Shown here: positions 1-11,479 of the stretch, in pieces | How positions within the stretch are numbered: position 1 is the stretch's first letter | Layout: each line of letters opens with the position of its first letter | NCBI RefSeq assembly: GCF_000003815.2 | Contig: NC_049988.1 | Coordinates: forward strand, 2,971,127-3,035,126 | Direction: 5' to 3' | DNA length: 64,000 nucleotides | From: Branchiostoma floridae | Lineage: Eukaryota > Chordata > Leptocardii > Amphioxiformes > Branchiostomatidae | Made by a program: the position numbers and the translations under genes | The notes under the pieces: generated by a model | Database searches by the model: none | The model's input: the letters and a program-made list of their open reading frames with translations, nothing else | What the model was told of the DNA's origin: nothing

Positions 1-279
1 AGTTCACCTTAATCAGCCGTTAGCCAATCAGAGAGTCACGCAAAGCCAATCAAAGAAGCTGTTTAGAAGCCACGCCCACAAAAGTGGAAACCCCAGCCCA
101 GTTGAGCAGAGGCCACTCCCTCTCTTCTATTGTATACACGTTGGAGCTGTGCATGAATCATATCTTTAGATGTAGATGTCATGTACATGAATATACCACA
201 GCGAAATGTCCCAAGTTAGCTAACTACATCATCATTCCAACACAAATAGCTTATCAATTAATGCAAAAATTACCAGTGG

Positions 280-392
280 ACTAGCCCCCTGCTGTAGTGA
301 CAAAGTTGTGTGGCACTGGGCTACTGAAATGGAGATAGGCGCCGCCCTATGCGCCATCAGTCGCGGGAAGGAACTTTGATTGATTGATTGAT
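280..392 (+). repeat. Possible retroposon 3' tail ending in (ATTG)n
   Basis: A segment with a GC-rich stretch (gcgccgccctatgcgcc) runs into a short TTGATTGATTGAT tail near 378-392. A unique segment ending in a simple repeat is typical of SINE or CR1/RTE-type LINE 3' ends. No coding sequence is visible. The family is not identified. The rest of 1-594 is intron of the P450 gene, with nothing else recognised. Confidence 0.3.
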
Positions 393-594
393 AATGCAAA
401 AATGTTGTTTTTTTGTATCACATAATTAGTGTACATAGTGTCAATTGGCCTAGTCATTTTCTTTCTACTAACCACCGAATTTTAACAAAATATGGGATTC
501 TGTCTGTGACTTTCATATATAGATTCATATTTACCTTTCGTTGCATCCCCCATCTTTGTTTCCTTCATGTGATTTTGTTCTTTTCATTTTGCAG

Positions 595-3500
595 CTGACG
601 GTTCACATTGAGAGGTGCGCGGAGGGGTTTGTGTCCAATCTTGCCGAGGACGCGGAACACGGCAAAGTATTCGATGTGAAAGAGTGAGTAGAAACTTAAC
701 CCTTAACCTGCCACAGTTTCAGCCCTATAAAAGGCTGTTTAAGGGTTAAGAGTGTAAGTAATTAACATAAAACAGATATCTCGACGGCCGTGAACTAAAA
801 TATGATATATGACTATATGACTGTACTCTTCACTACAGTAGAAGCCAATTGCACAACGTATCACCGCACACTTCTGTTAATTGCACGGGATGCCCAAATC
901 CCAAACCGGTGCGGTCCAGATGGATAACTTTGCATTGTTGCAGCACCCGGATACTTGCACAAAATATGCAGGCAAATGGGTGTGCAATTAAACGGCTTCT
1001 ACTGTATAACATTTTTGAATTTGCCTACGTGTTCACATGGCAGGTTTTGAATTATCAATGTTTGTGATTTCGTGCTCAAATATCAAAAAGTTTTACATAT
1101 GGTCATCGTGAATCAGAAAGAATTACATGGAGTTACTCAGTAGTGTATGTTTCTTGTAAATTCTACGTGCGTTATTGCTTGCCGATGTAAGTTATATTTC
1201 GCACTCAAGTTGTCTCTCCGTCATTGTTATATTCTAACCAGTGTCAAACTTTAAAAAAATGTGATCATGAATTTTTGTGAACTGTAACCAATTTTACTGA
1301 AAATTTTATGGAATGTAATCCGTTATTGCATTTCACGTGGCATTTTCAATTTCACAGGCCAAGTAGGGAATAGTAAAGCTGAATCTGAATTTAGTCTAAG
1401 ACATAGACCAGCTTGCTCGTGGTGTGGGGTTGCGGGTTGAGAACTTAGAGAACGCTATGGGGGACGGAGATGTTTGGAAGGAGAGAGTGAACCTGGTCAG
1501 GGCAAGTAGCCCGCAACGATGCCGAAAATATTTATTTCACTCCTTTTTTTCTCCAGACTTTGCGGTGCCTTTAGTATGGATGTCATCTCCAGCACAGCTT
1601 TTGGAGTGGAAATTGACTCCTTACACAACCCTGATCACCCGTTTGTGACTAATGCTAAGGCGATCTTCGACATCAGCCTGTTTAACATCGCCTTTTTCAT
1701 TATGTGTAGGTATTTTATATTAATTCTGAATAAGTAACCATTCTTACACCCCGTTCATACTAGAATTCGCATATCCGGATATATTCGAATTCCCGGTGAA
1801 TCGGGATTTGCCAACCCTGGTATGAACGGTCCGAATCCGGATCTGAATCGGGATATATCGGGACATGTCGAATCCGCATCTGGAGGTGGATTTATCCGGA
1901 TTCGCTGCTCGGTGAAACCTATAGCTAGTATGAACGCAAATGAATGTATCTGAATTTACCCCGAATTTGGATATATCTAAATACGCGAACCCTAGTATGA
2001 CCGGGGTCTTACACAATTCTTATTTTATTTCTACCAACGTTTTGCAGACCGTCTGTCGCCTTCTTCGGGGCAATTCTGACTGGTTCACATTGTACTGCAG
2101 CATAGGTGTCGCTGCTTACAGATGCGATCCTAAACATGAAGTATTTACATATGCGTCAAACGTCTGCATCGAACCCCAAACACACAAAATTACCGATGTG
2201 ATTGCCGGTGGTTGAAAACACGTATCGTAACAAGGCCACCACACATCTGCATGAATAACCATTACTTTCTATCCAAGATCCTTTAAATACTGTTGCATTG
2301 TCTTTCATTACTAATCCAACAAAGTCTTCTTCGTTACACAACCTTCTTTTGATTCTTCCATAAACGTTTCGACGCCCATCTGTCGCCTTCATCAGTACAA
2401 AATGAAAGTAACAAATACTACCGGTGCGATATGAACTAGACAGTGAAATCCGATCTTAACCTATTGTATTCTGACATCGTAACGTCGAAACGTTTACGGA
2501 AGAATTAAAAAAACAAGTGCTTTTAAAAAAAGCTGACGTTTCGTCTACGTTTATGAGTGTGAACTGTATTTTTCTTGAAGTAAAATCTGTTAGAAAAAGT
2601 CACTCAAGGGCTGTTGCGTCTATAAGAAAAATTGTTATTTTGGAAAGGAGTATTGTTTAATAGCTGGTCTTGGCTTACAACTTTATTTCAAAATGTACAA
2701 TAAGTTCATTAAAAAATCTATCAATATACCCAGGTACTTATGTACACTTGAAAAAGCACCATCAGCACTGCGACAAGATTCTATCTAAATTGACTACCAA
2801 ATGTCAAACAAATATCCAAACCAATTAACAGCTATCCCATCTCTATTATACTGGTTTCCGAATTTACAACATTTCTTCCTTGTTTTCCTGGATAATTTTA
2901 CTAATATTCATGAAAATTTCCATACTTTTGTGTCGAGCGGTGTGACTTTCCACATCCGTGTTGTCTGAAAACTTCTGAATGAAGTCGATACTGAACAATG
3001 GAGCATTTGCTACTGTAAGAAAGGATCGCTGTTTTTGATGGAGTTTCATGCAAACAACATCAAGAGCCTCTGTTTACATCATGAATAGTAGTTTAGTGGC
3101 GAGTGTTTTGCGAGAATCATCTTACCGCGCATAGGAGCCGCTGCACGGTATTTTCCATTACCATGAACAGAAAAATTCGAATGCCGGGTTTGGAATCTAT
3201 GAAGTCCTGTTCACAAGACAAAGGCCTTGCATATATGAAATGAATACTAAAATTAAAAAAATGATATATAAAAATATAATATCAATAAATAAATAGAATA
3301 TTTATATATTATCTTCAATATTTAAAAAGAAAAAAAATCCACGCTCGGTTTCGAACCAGGGACTTTCGGATCCAAAGGCCTATGAATTTACCGATCGAGC
3401 TAAGTTGTTGCGTGTATTGTATGTGAGTGTAGAGTCCATTCCAAGACACCATGAGGGTTTTTAGGGGATATTTGTAATTAGTCTGAATTATTTTGAATAA

Positions 3501-6500
3501 AAGAATATCTGAGCGACAATAATTAAATTCTTTTCAAAAAATGACTAAGAAAATACTCATCTCTTTGAATTCCTTTGAATATTTTAGAAACATTTTGAAA
3601 GTAACTGTACAAAAATATCTTTATTTAGAATAATTGTGAAACTTCTGTGTGATTATTTCACATTTAGAAATATTTACAAATATTTGTAAACTTTGCCAAA
3701 TGGTAAAATTAGCTTATTGTCCCCATAAAAGTAAGCCCTATTGTTGCATCTGTATATTTTTAGATTTCACTGCTGGGCACTGGTGGATCCTTTGTGGTGG
3801 GCCATTGTTGCATGGCACCCAACCATACTTTGCAAGGATGTGTGAATTGAAATCTTCCCAGCCCACTGAACCATTTACAAAAAATGGTACAAAATGGTAG
3901 AAAATGGTAAATAATGGTAGAATGCTGTTATCATTATTTAGAAACCATTAGAAGTACCCAATTCCACACCATGAATATTTCCAAAGTTTTACAGGACTAG
4001 GGAAATATTTATAAAGTTGAAACAGTGTTGAAAATATTTCTAAAGTATCAAATGTCCTAGACATATAATTACAAAACTTTAAAATCAATTCTAAACAATG
4101 GCAACAAACATCCACATGGTGTCTTGGAATGGACTCTACATTATGCTTTAACCTCACTACATAGTATTATTTATGTCGATTTTCGGTCGCTTTCTTGATA
4201 AAATCTTTTTTTTCTTGTGCAATCTTGTGGAATGGATGTTATATGGCCATTTTCCAGGATATTGAAGTCCGAAACCACAATGCAATGGTATTTCCGAACA
4301 GTTGTAGCAGTTGCATGCGGTCGCATGTGTATCGTGCAAATCAAGGCTGCCTGGCTTTTCTTGCTCCCTTGCCATATAAGGCAAAGCCTGAACATGAAAT
4401 GTTGCAGGTCTTGCCATATATGGCAATGGTTGAACAACAAACATGGAAGGTCTTCATGCTGTGCGACACAGTGTTGAACCAAGTACCATTGAGGCATTCA
4501 TGCATGCATCGATGCATTGAAGCACTGAAGGCAAAACCCAACACATGGCGTTTCGTCGCCAGAGGGCGACGAAACGCAAAAAAAAGGTTCTGTAACAAAG
4601 AAGATCTTTTTGAATTGATCTACCAACCTGATCAAACTATTTACGGAGGTTCATTACCAATCACAGATAAAGTTTCATGCTTATCATTGTTCTCTGTTTC
4701 CTAAAGTCGCATTTCCTCAGCTTGGCAAGTTCCTGGAGCGGTTTGGGATGACCGTCCTCCCCAAGAAGCCTATGAAATTTTTCAGTGAGGCTGTCGACAG
4801 TGTGATGGACATGCGGAAATCAAACTCAGGAGATGAGGTAAGGTACAGCTTTCATGAATGTGTTGTACTATTCATTATTGTCAATTCTTTATAATGTTCG
4901 AATGTAAGTTTATCTGGGATAATGGTAATCGATATCATAATATAATTTTACACTTTAAGTCCGTGCACAAAATAAAGCGCTTACCAACTTGAATAGAATC
5001 AGAGGGCTGATCAAAAGCTTGGGAGTGAGCGCTTTATTTTGTCCACGGATGTAAAGCGTACAATTGTATCATAATATTCTTGATAATGCTGTCTTTTCAT
5101 TTCCCTGCATTCCTGTAAGACTTTAGATCCGGGCCAAGCCGGCGTCACCAACTTTGGACGCAGTTTCCGCCTAACATTCTGCTGTTACTCTGCAATATCA
5201 AAATAACTGCTGATACACACCACGACAAACAAACAAACTACTAGAAGACCTCAATTTCCACGGACTAACCCTAACCCACTAAACTATACTCATTCACTCA
5301 CTCACTCATTCATTCACTCACTCTTACTCACTCACTCACTCACTCACTCACTCACTCATTCATTCACTCACTCTTACTCACTCACTCACTCATTCATTCA
5401 TTCACTCACTCACTCATTCATTCACTCACTCTTACTCACTCACTCACTCACTCACTCATTCATTCATTCACTCACTCACTCACTCTTACTCACTCACTCA
5501 ATCATTCACTCACTCTTACTCACTCACTCATTCACTCACTCTTACTCACTCACTCGCTCGCTCGCTCACTCACTCACTCATTCATTCATTCACTCACTCT
5601 TACTCACTCACTCTTGCTCGCTCACTCACTCACTCACTCACTCACACTCACTCACTCACTCACTCACTCACTCACTCACACTCACTCACTCACTCACACT
5701 CACTCACTCACTCACTCACCCTCACTCATTCACCCTCACTCACTCACTCACTCACACTCACTCACTCACTTACACTCACTCACTCTCTCACTCACTCACT
5801 CACTCACTCACTCACTCACACTCACTCACTCACACACTCACTCACTCACTCATTCATTCACTCACTCACTCACTCTTACTCACTCACTCAATCATTCACT
5901 CACCCTAACTCACTCACTCACTCACACTCACTCACTCACTCACTCTCACTCACTCACTCACTCACTCACTCACTCACTCACTCACTCACTCACTCACTCC
6001 ACATGCGCGCGAAGGCATTGTTTATTTGTTTATTCTCTATGCGGTTCTGTTCTGTTCCAGGAAAGGTCTTGGAATCATGACCTGTTACGTATCTCATGGC
6101 TCTTACAACATATATTTCAACATTTTCTAGAAACCGGTGGACTTCCTTCAACTGATGCTCAAGGCTCACAACGAAGAGTTGGACAACAAGGCATCTGGGG
6201 AGGTCGCCAAACAAGGTCAGTGTGCTTGATGAACAATGTTTTTGAGAGACAGAAGGACTCATTATATGTCAGATACGAAAATACGCGAAGAAAACATACA
6301 AACATGTCTTCCAAGATGCACATATTCTGTTCAAATATTTTCCTAACATCGATATCGTTTGGATAATTGGGGTTATTTCCCCCATTGCGAATCACTTTCA
6401 AGGAATCTATATATAAGACGCAAACCCTATGAAATGAGCTTCATGTGAAAAATGTCTCAAAACTCAAACGAAATTTTAGAATATTATGAGTTTATTGTTT

Positions 6501-9500
6501 TGGTGTCACATTTTAGAGTTGATTATTAATTTCCAGTGACGCTGAAGAAAAATGATGGATCGGAAATAAATCTCCATTTTTATCCAGTTGTTGAAATTGA
6601 ATTGTATTTGTGTTTGGTTTTTACAGCAGGTGTTTCCATAAAAGAGATCAAGGGAAACGCGGTGCTGTTCTGGGTAGCGGGTTATGACACCACCGCCAAC
6701 ACCCTCACCCTGACAGCATACAACCTCGCTGTGGACCAGGAGGCACAGGACAGAGCCGTCCAGGAGGTGGACGCCATTATTGCCAAGCGGGTGAGTTAAG
6801 GAAAGGACTTGGTGCATCTATACAAGAAGGTCCTAGTCATTACTGCAGTTGTTGGCTTAGGTAGTCTAAAACCACCACTTGTCGCAAGACGAGGGCTGTA
6901 CTCATATGTGTGCTACTAATGTTTTCTAATCTATTGTACATAGCTCTAGTTTCCTTTGCTACTAATACTTTGTCAGAAATAGAGTACCAGTGTACAGTCT
7001 TTCTTTAACTGTTGGCCATTGTAGTTTACTATGGATGTAATCAGTGTTTTTATTATAGCGTGCATTGTTTGAATAACAAGAGTCAATGGATCTCACGACT
7101 CCTTGAAAAACGTAGAGTTTTTTGCACGCCTTGATGTCTTCTGTCAGTTCTCTGTAAAGATCACTAAACTGGTTCTTAATAAAAACCACTTTTGTTTTAA
7201 TAATTCAGGGGAAACTGGACTACGAGTCTGTCAACGAGCTGACCTACCTGGAGATGTGCATCAACGAGACTTTGAGGATGTTTCCTGCCTCACAGAGGTG
7301 CGACATGTTTTTACTCTGTGGCCGGAGGGTAACGTCCGGCGACAGACTATCGTTTTTGTCCATGTAACGCGCGTTCGCATCTGTATCTGTATGTTCTCTT
7401 TGCCGCATTTGCATGTTGTTTGGCATGTCGTCTGTACGGACCTGCGTGATGATGCACGTTGGTTTTTTTAGCGGTAGCTGTTTGTATCATCGATGCAATA
7501 ATTTTAGAAATCCCCCTATATTTCTATTATTATGGAACAGCCCAGATGGCAAAGGGGCTTGGTAATTAGCTTATCTCCAAGCAGATATGGAGTTAATGTA
7601 GAACAGCTGACGTGGCCGGCAGAGGAATCCCCGACATGCCTGAACAGATGTTAGACTCTGGCTTCCTTGCACATTGCATTTGTCGGTGGCAGTGTTACAA
7701 TAAACAAGTACATACTTTCGCCTGTTAAGCTATCAGTAATATTAGGGCTTCATTTTCTTTCCTGTTAGTTGTTATTTGTCTGCCTGGGACTGTTCATATC
7801 ATCGACATAATATGCATTGTTACAACCAATGCGGCGGAAACCATTAATACGTCACAGATTATGTTACCTACGGTCACTTTTTTCTGTCGTTGTCGCTAAG
7901 CCATGTTTCTTAACTTTCTGGAACAAAAATTATGATATAAAAGACACCAAATAAACATAAGACGTAAAGGAAAGTCGTGGGCATTATTTGTGTATTCGTA
8001 TTTGTACGCATACGTTTCTGTTTTTCCTTGCCGCAAACAGTCCGGCCGGGCCCCGGTTTGGAAATGTGACGTAAGCCTACCTAATCGTTTTGATATCTTT
8101 TGTCAATTAGTCCAACGAACACAATGTTTAGACATTAGAATTAATGGATCTGTTTTGTTGTTAGGTTTGACCGTGTTTGTAAGGAGGATACGGAAGTGAA
8201 CGGTTTGCACATTCCAGAAGGTACCATTGTTACCTTCCCCGTGTGGGCGATCCACTATGACGCTGACATCTGGCCGGAACCTGAGAAGTTCAAGCCTGAG
8301 AGGTCAGTGAATTCTAAGGCTTTATTCTATCTAACACGTTATACGATCTAAAGAAATTATCTGGTATTTTTCAACTAAAGCAATGGGTGAAGATTGTTGA
8401 TATGTCCCCCTCCGTCTGGTTAAGAGAAAGTATAGAGGCGATATCGTATCAGAACCACGTGTTCACCTCACACACGAAGTGTTGTCCTCACCTGTTCTCC
8501 TCACACATGAAGTGTTGTCCTCACCTGTTGTCCTCACCTGTTCTCCTCGCACACGAAGTGTTGTCCTCACCTATTCTCCTCACACACGAAGTGTTGTCCT
8601 CACCCGTTCTCCTCACACATGAAGTGTTGTCCTCACCTGTTGCCCTCACCTGTTCTCCTCACACACGAAGTGTTGTCCTCACCTGTTCTCCTCACACATG
8701 AAGTATTGTCTTCACCTGTTGTCCTCACCTGTTCTCATCACACACGAAGTGTTGTCCTCACCTGTTCTCCTCACACATGAAGTGTTGCCCTCTCCTGTTC
8801 TCCTCACACACGAAGTGTTGTCCTTATCTGTTCTCTCACACACGAATGTTGTCCTCACCTGTTGCCCTCACCTGTTGTCCTCACACATGAAGTGTTGTCC
8901 TCACCTGTTCTTTTTATACATGAAGTGTTGTTCTCATACTCGATATCTTATAGAGAGGAATGTTCCTATTCCTCTTCAGATATCGAGGAATAGGAACATA
9001 ATATCTTACTCAAGGGTGTCTGTTGTAGAACTCCCATGGGGGCACGTTGGACCTAGAACTGAGGAGTTGGCCCGTGTAGATGATGGGCTACATTTGATTC
9101 AAACCTATGTGGCGACTGGCGAACAATTCAATTTTTGCCATAAATCAATTAACCATATCAGGTGAACTTCCGTGCTAGCTCGAGGTTGTGTTGTATATAT
9201 TGCTAAAGCGTGATCAGTCTAGCATAATGTGCTAGATTTGATTTTGACCCTATGTGTTAATCATCGGTTAACAGGTTCAGTAAGAAAGAGAAAGAATCAC
9301 GTGACCCGTACGCCTTCCTCCCCTTCGGAGCCGGCCCCAGGAACTGTCTGGGCATGCGCATCGCCATGTTGGAGCTCAAGTTCGCACTGGCCAAAGCCCT
9401 GCAGAAGTTCCGCTTTGTGACCTGTGAAAAGACTGAGGTGAGAAAGGGGCCCAAGATCCTTAGTGCGCATGCACATACCGTAAAACAATACCTTTGTTTT

Positions 9501-10645
9501 TCACGGGGCAAAAAAAAATGTTCGCACGTTGACGTTCATGTGTCTAAAGCTAAGGGCACAACCGCCGTACGTGCAATTTGTCCGTACGTTTTTTTGGAGG
9601 AGGCCACGTCCGCCACGTATTTCTGAAAACGTTTAGGCTGTAGGGCAGGGGCGTCGCCTGTACTGGCACGTAGGGAGGCGAATCCGTGGTCCGATGGCAC
9701 ACAACGTTTTGCCTGCACGTTAAGTTCTACAGCGTGTCTGTACAGAGGCGGTACTTACCACTTACGGATCCCAAACGATTGCCCACGTTTTGGCAAGTAG
9801 ACAGCACGTATTTGCACGTACGGCGGGTTGTTCCCTTAGCTATAGATCGCATGTGAAGCAGAATGCTTTGTGGACAATATGTCAAAGATGAAGGAATCTA
9901 ACGTGTAAACTATTGCAATAGTTCAGACATGCTTTGTTTATCAGGGGCATTCACCTTTGACATGCATGCATTACCCACAGTGCATTTTGCTGCACATGCG
10001 TACTTAGAATCGTAAACTTCTACGTAACAAACAACGTGGGAAATGAACGTGTTATCTTAGCTCTGTGAGTGTGTGTTTGTGTATCAACTGAATATTACAG
10101 AGTAACAGGATGTGAAGCGAAAGATGGGGTAATCTGAGATTGACAGGATGGGAATGTTGGCTTGGCCCGGGTCCAAAGTTGTCAGTTGACGGGAAATTCT
10201 GTTAAAGACCCGGAAAAGGCTATTGATGGTTACCTCATTTCTTGGGAGGGAGTCAGCGAAGAATTATTGCAAATTCTTGCCCGTGGGCTAATTGCAGGTA
10301 ACATAAGAGATTCAAACAGTGTAAAAACAATATCGCAAGTGTCTACTCTAGTCTAAAAGTAAGAAAAGCTAACTCTAGATCCTGGTTTATTGGGTTCGAC
10401 TCCTTTTTCGAAGACAGTGGAAGACAATAATGAAAAAAAAACAACGATGATAATGAAGAAAACAACAACAACATAAAGACCCCCCAAATCCCTTTAAGTA
10501 TTTCACGGAGGTATGTGATCTTCACTCACTTGTTTATATGCCAATCATTGAACCGTAGATACCTGTCCGCATCAAGAACACCTTGGGTAACCAGATTGAA
10601 GGAGAAGTCTGGCTGAAGGTGGAAGCACGTTCTCCAGCTGTCTAA
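595..10645 (+). CDS. Cytochrome P450, CYP3 type (5'-partial, nine exons)
   Basis: This is the C-terminal 364 codons of a heme-thiolate monooxygenase, normally bound to the ER membrane. Exons, joined in consistent phase by GT-AG introns: 595-683, 1557-1705, 4707-4837, 6131-6215, 6627-6790, 7209-7297, 8165-8302, 9275-9437, 10559-10645 (TAA). Exon 2 carries [20 protein letters not shown], very like the CYP3A region before helix F. Exon 5 has the I-helix oxygen-activation motif AGYDTT. Exon 6 has the K-helix ETLR (ExxR). Exon 7 ends in the KFKPER region. Exon 8 has the heme loop [10 protein letters not shown] with its Cys thiolate ligand. The protein ends in EARSPAV. By comparison with CYP3A (about 500 residues), roughly the first 140 residues, including the membrane anchor, lie upstream of the window. 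No lesion is seen. CYP5 (thromboxane synthase) shares this clan, so CYP3-like is as far as the name can go; substrate unknown. Confidence 0.93.
695..750. repeat. Small hairpin element in P450 intron
   Basis: CTTAACCCTTAA at 695-706 is perfectly mirrored by TTAAGGGTTAAG at 739-750, enclosing about 32 bp. It may be a tiny fold-back element or an extrudable hairpin. Confidence 0.5.
833..1006. mobile_element. MITE with ~22 bp terminal inverted repeats
   Basis: TACAGTAGAAGCC followed by AATTGCAC (835-854) is mirrored by GTGCAATT...GGCTTCTACTGTA (982-1006). The element is about 170 bp and has no coding capacity, as expected of a non-autonomous DNA transposon. It sits in a P450 intron. Superfamily not assigned; a TA target duplication is possible. 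Confidence 0.7.
1742..2014. mobile_element. hAT-like MITE with 7-8 bp target duplication
   Basis: TCTTACAC occurs at 1742-1749 and again at 2007-2014. Between them the ends are inverted repeats: CCCGTTCATACTAG on the left and, read inward on the other strand, CCCCGGTCATACTAG on the right. The interior is rich in GAATCCGGAT-like words. Length (about 257 bp), inverted ends and an 8 bp target duplication fit a non-autonomous hAT element. It lies in the intron after P450 exon 1557-1705. Confidence 0.75.
2036..2506. repeat. Inverted remnants with Penelope-end-like motif
   Basis: The minus strand at 2358-2396 reads CTGATGAAGG...GTCGAAACGTT, and the plus strand at 2483-2506 reads GTCGAAACGTTTACGGAAG, a near mirror of 2349-2374. 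A weaker related copy (ctgtcgccttcttc) is at about 2060. CTGAtGA plus CGAAACGT pairs are typical of hammerhead-bearing Penelope-like retroelement ends, but the stem pairing here is poor, so these look decayed. Confidence 0.4.
3338..3412 (-). repeat. tRNA-derived sequence (SINE head or tRNA pseudogene)
   Basis: Read on the minus strand, 3391-3402 gives TAGCTCGATCGG, one mismatch from the Pol III A box, and 3347-3357 gives GGTTCGAAACC, a perfect B box. Spacing is tRNA-like. I could not build a convincing complete cloverleaf with a clear acceptor stem, so a SINE head or decayed tRNA is more likely than a working tRNA gene. Confidence 0.5.
3428..4140. mobile_element. 713 bp element with 24 bp terminal inverted repeats
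   Basis: TGTAGAGTCCATTCCAAGAC continuing to ACCATG at 3428-3453 is matched in reverse at 4115-4140. The interior is AT-rich and includes a run of aaatggta words (3880-3920). No transposase reading frame is visible. It is a non-autonomous DNA element in the P450 intron before exon 4707-4837. Confidence 0.75.
4548..4640 (+). repeat. Perfect 13 bp hairpin plus repeat tail
   Basis: GCGTTTCGTCGCC (4548-4560) and GGCGACGAAACGC (4565-4577) form a perfect stem around a 4-base loop. The following sequence, aaggttctgtaacaaagaag, resembles the minus strand of 2320-2345, so this is another copy of the repeat family seen near 2350. Confidence 0.55.
4931..5079. mobile_element. Fold-back MITE with ~50 bp arms
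   Basis: The left arm (4931-4982, containing cacaaaataaagcgctt) is mirrored with a few differences by the right arm (5027-5079, containing aagcgctttattttgtcc). The loop is only about 45 bp. It lies 94 bp beyond the donor of P450 exon 4707-4837. Confidence 0.7.
5287..5999. repeat. Tetranucleotide (CACT)n array, ~710 bp
   Basis: This is a long run of CACT/CATT/CTTA tetramers with dispersed variants, ending 131 bp before P450 exon 6131-6215. All frames are open because there are no stop words in the repeat; this is not evidence of coding. Confidence 0.97.
7440..7640 (+). repeat. Dispersed repeat copy, same family as 37430-37950
   Basis: The words atcgatgcaataattttagaaatccccctatatttc and tagcttatctccaagcagatat (shown here in part) recur with changes inside the insertion of lectin unit 6 (37443-37550 and 37800-37910). 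It is an old copy of the same element in the P450 intron 7298-8164. The rest of that intron shows nothing recognisable. Confidence 0.5.
8458..8937 (+). repeat. 33 bp minisatellite in P450 intron
   Basis: About a dozen tandem units built on gtgttgtcctcacctgttct followed by cctcacacatgaa, with shorter inserted cacctgttgtcct words. It lies between exons 8165-8302 and 9275-9437. Apparent reading frames through it are artefacts of the repeat. Confidence 0.93.
9548..9841. mobile_element. MITE with ~29 bp terminal inverted repeats
   Basis: AGCTAAGGGCACAACC followed by GCCGTACGTGCAA (9548-9576) is mirrored by TTGCACGTACGGC then GGGTTGTTCCCTTAGCT (9812-9841). The interior is rich in gtacgt/cacgt words. 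It is in the last P450 intron and non-coding. Confidence 0.75.
10499..10515 (+). repeat. Solo end of the TACCTCCATGAAAT element
   Basis: tatttcacggaggtatg is nearly identical to the right end of the insertion in lectin unit 6 (38711-38727). This suggests a decayed copy of that element just before the last P450 exon. Confidence 0.35.
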
Positions 10646-11479
10646 AGTAGAGATCAACGACAATGGACATCGGAACTCTGTGGGTTTTATCATTTTGTAA
10701 CGTTGAAACTGCATGTCTACCTTGCCCCCCCCTCCCCCCCCCCAACGACCAGGAGGTCAAGGGACTAGGTAGGTAGGTAGTTAACGTGGGAAAGGAAAAA
10801 AAACGGACTTGAAAAAAATTCGGTGAACCGGATGCTGGACCTGTTAGAAAATAAACAGATTATATGATCAGGAATTCACGCGTTTTGGGGCTTACCGGTC
10901 GAAGAAAGGAACAAGATCGGATCAGAGTGAGCTTATAGTCATTTCTACAAAGCTTTACAGTCAATCATACAGATGCAGTTAGTCTTGCAAGATTTTAGAA
11001 CGCCAGTGGGAGTCAAATACGCCACAAAACAAAATGGACCATGAGTATCGTCTATTCACATGTTTTCACATCCTGAATCAAAACCAGTTTCAGGTCCAGG
11101 AACCTCTGAACCACTGGACCTAAACCGGTCCTGGACCTGAATTTTCTGTACCGGTACCCACCCCTAGTAGAACCCATGTTTTAATCTCTGCATCAAAACT
11201 CGACCAGTGACAACAAAGATGCCACTATATATAACTTCATAATCATTGCATAGTTAAGCATAGACAATGACAATGATGTTTAATGCATGTTCATGCCCCA
11301 ATGGGGCTAAATGCATTAAGTTTGATATAAAAATAATAACAACAAATAAACAATGATATATCCTAATTATAACTATTTTCTACAAGCTTCGCCCCTCCTC
11401 TTAAAACATGAGTAAACGAACTTACACAGTTCTTCCAATACGTCAAAGTTAGTTGATGTCATCAGATATTTAAACAAGT
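10646..11479. other. P450 3' flank and tail of LINE; little recognised
   Basis: The P450 3' UTR must begin here, but no clear AATAAA was chosen. A poly-C tract lies at about 10726-10743. The stretch 11085-11165 has repeated ggacc/accggt words of unknown origin. From about 11215 the sequence is probably the 3' untranslated tail of the minus-strand LINE that follows. Confidence 0.4.

Noticed and set aside
5614-6366. 250-codon open frame rich in Thr-His-Ser-Leu
   Set aside because: It is the CACT microsatellite running into a P450 exon in the wrong frame.
8458-8937. Regular repeats considered as a CRISPR array
   Set aside because: No unique spacers between repeats, and the setting is an animal intron.
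8387-9165. Two adjoining open frames with repeated [11 protein letters not shown]
   Set aside because: They are the 33 bp minisatellite in a P450 intron; no start context, and splice sites of the P450 bracket it.
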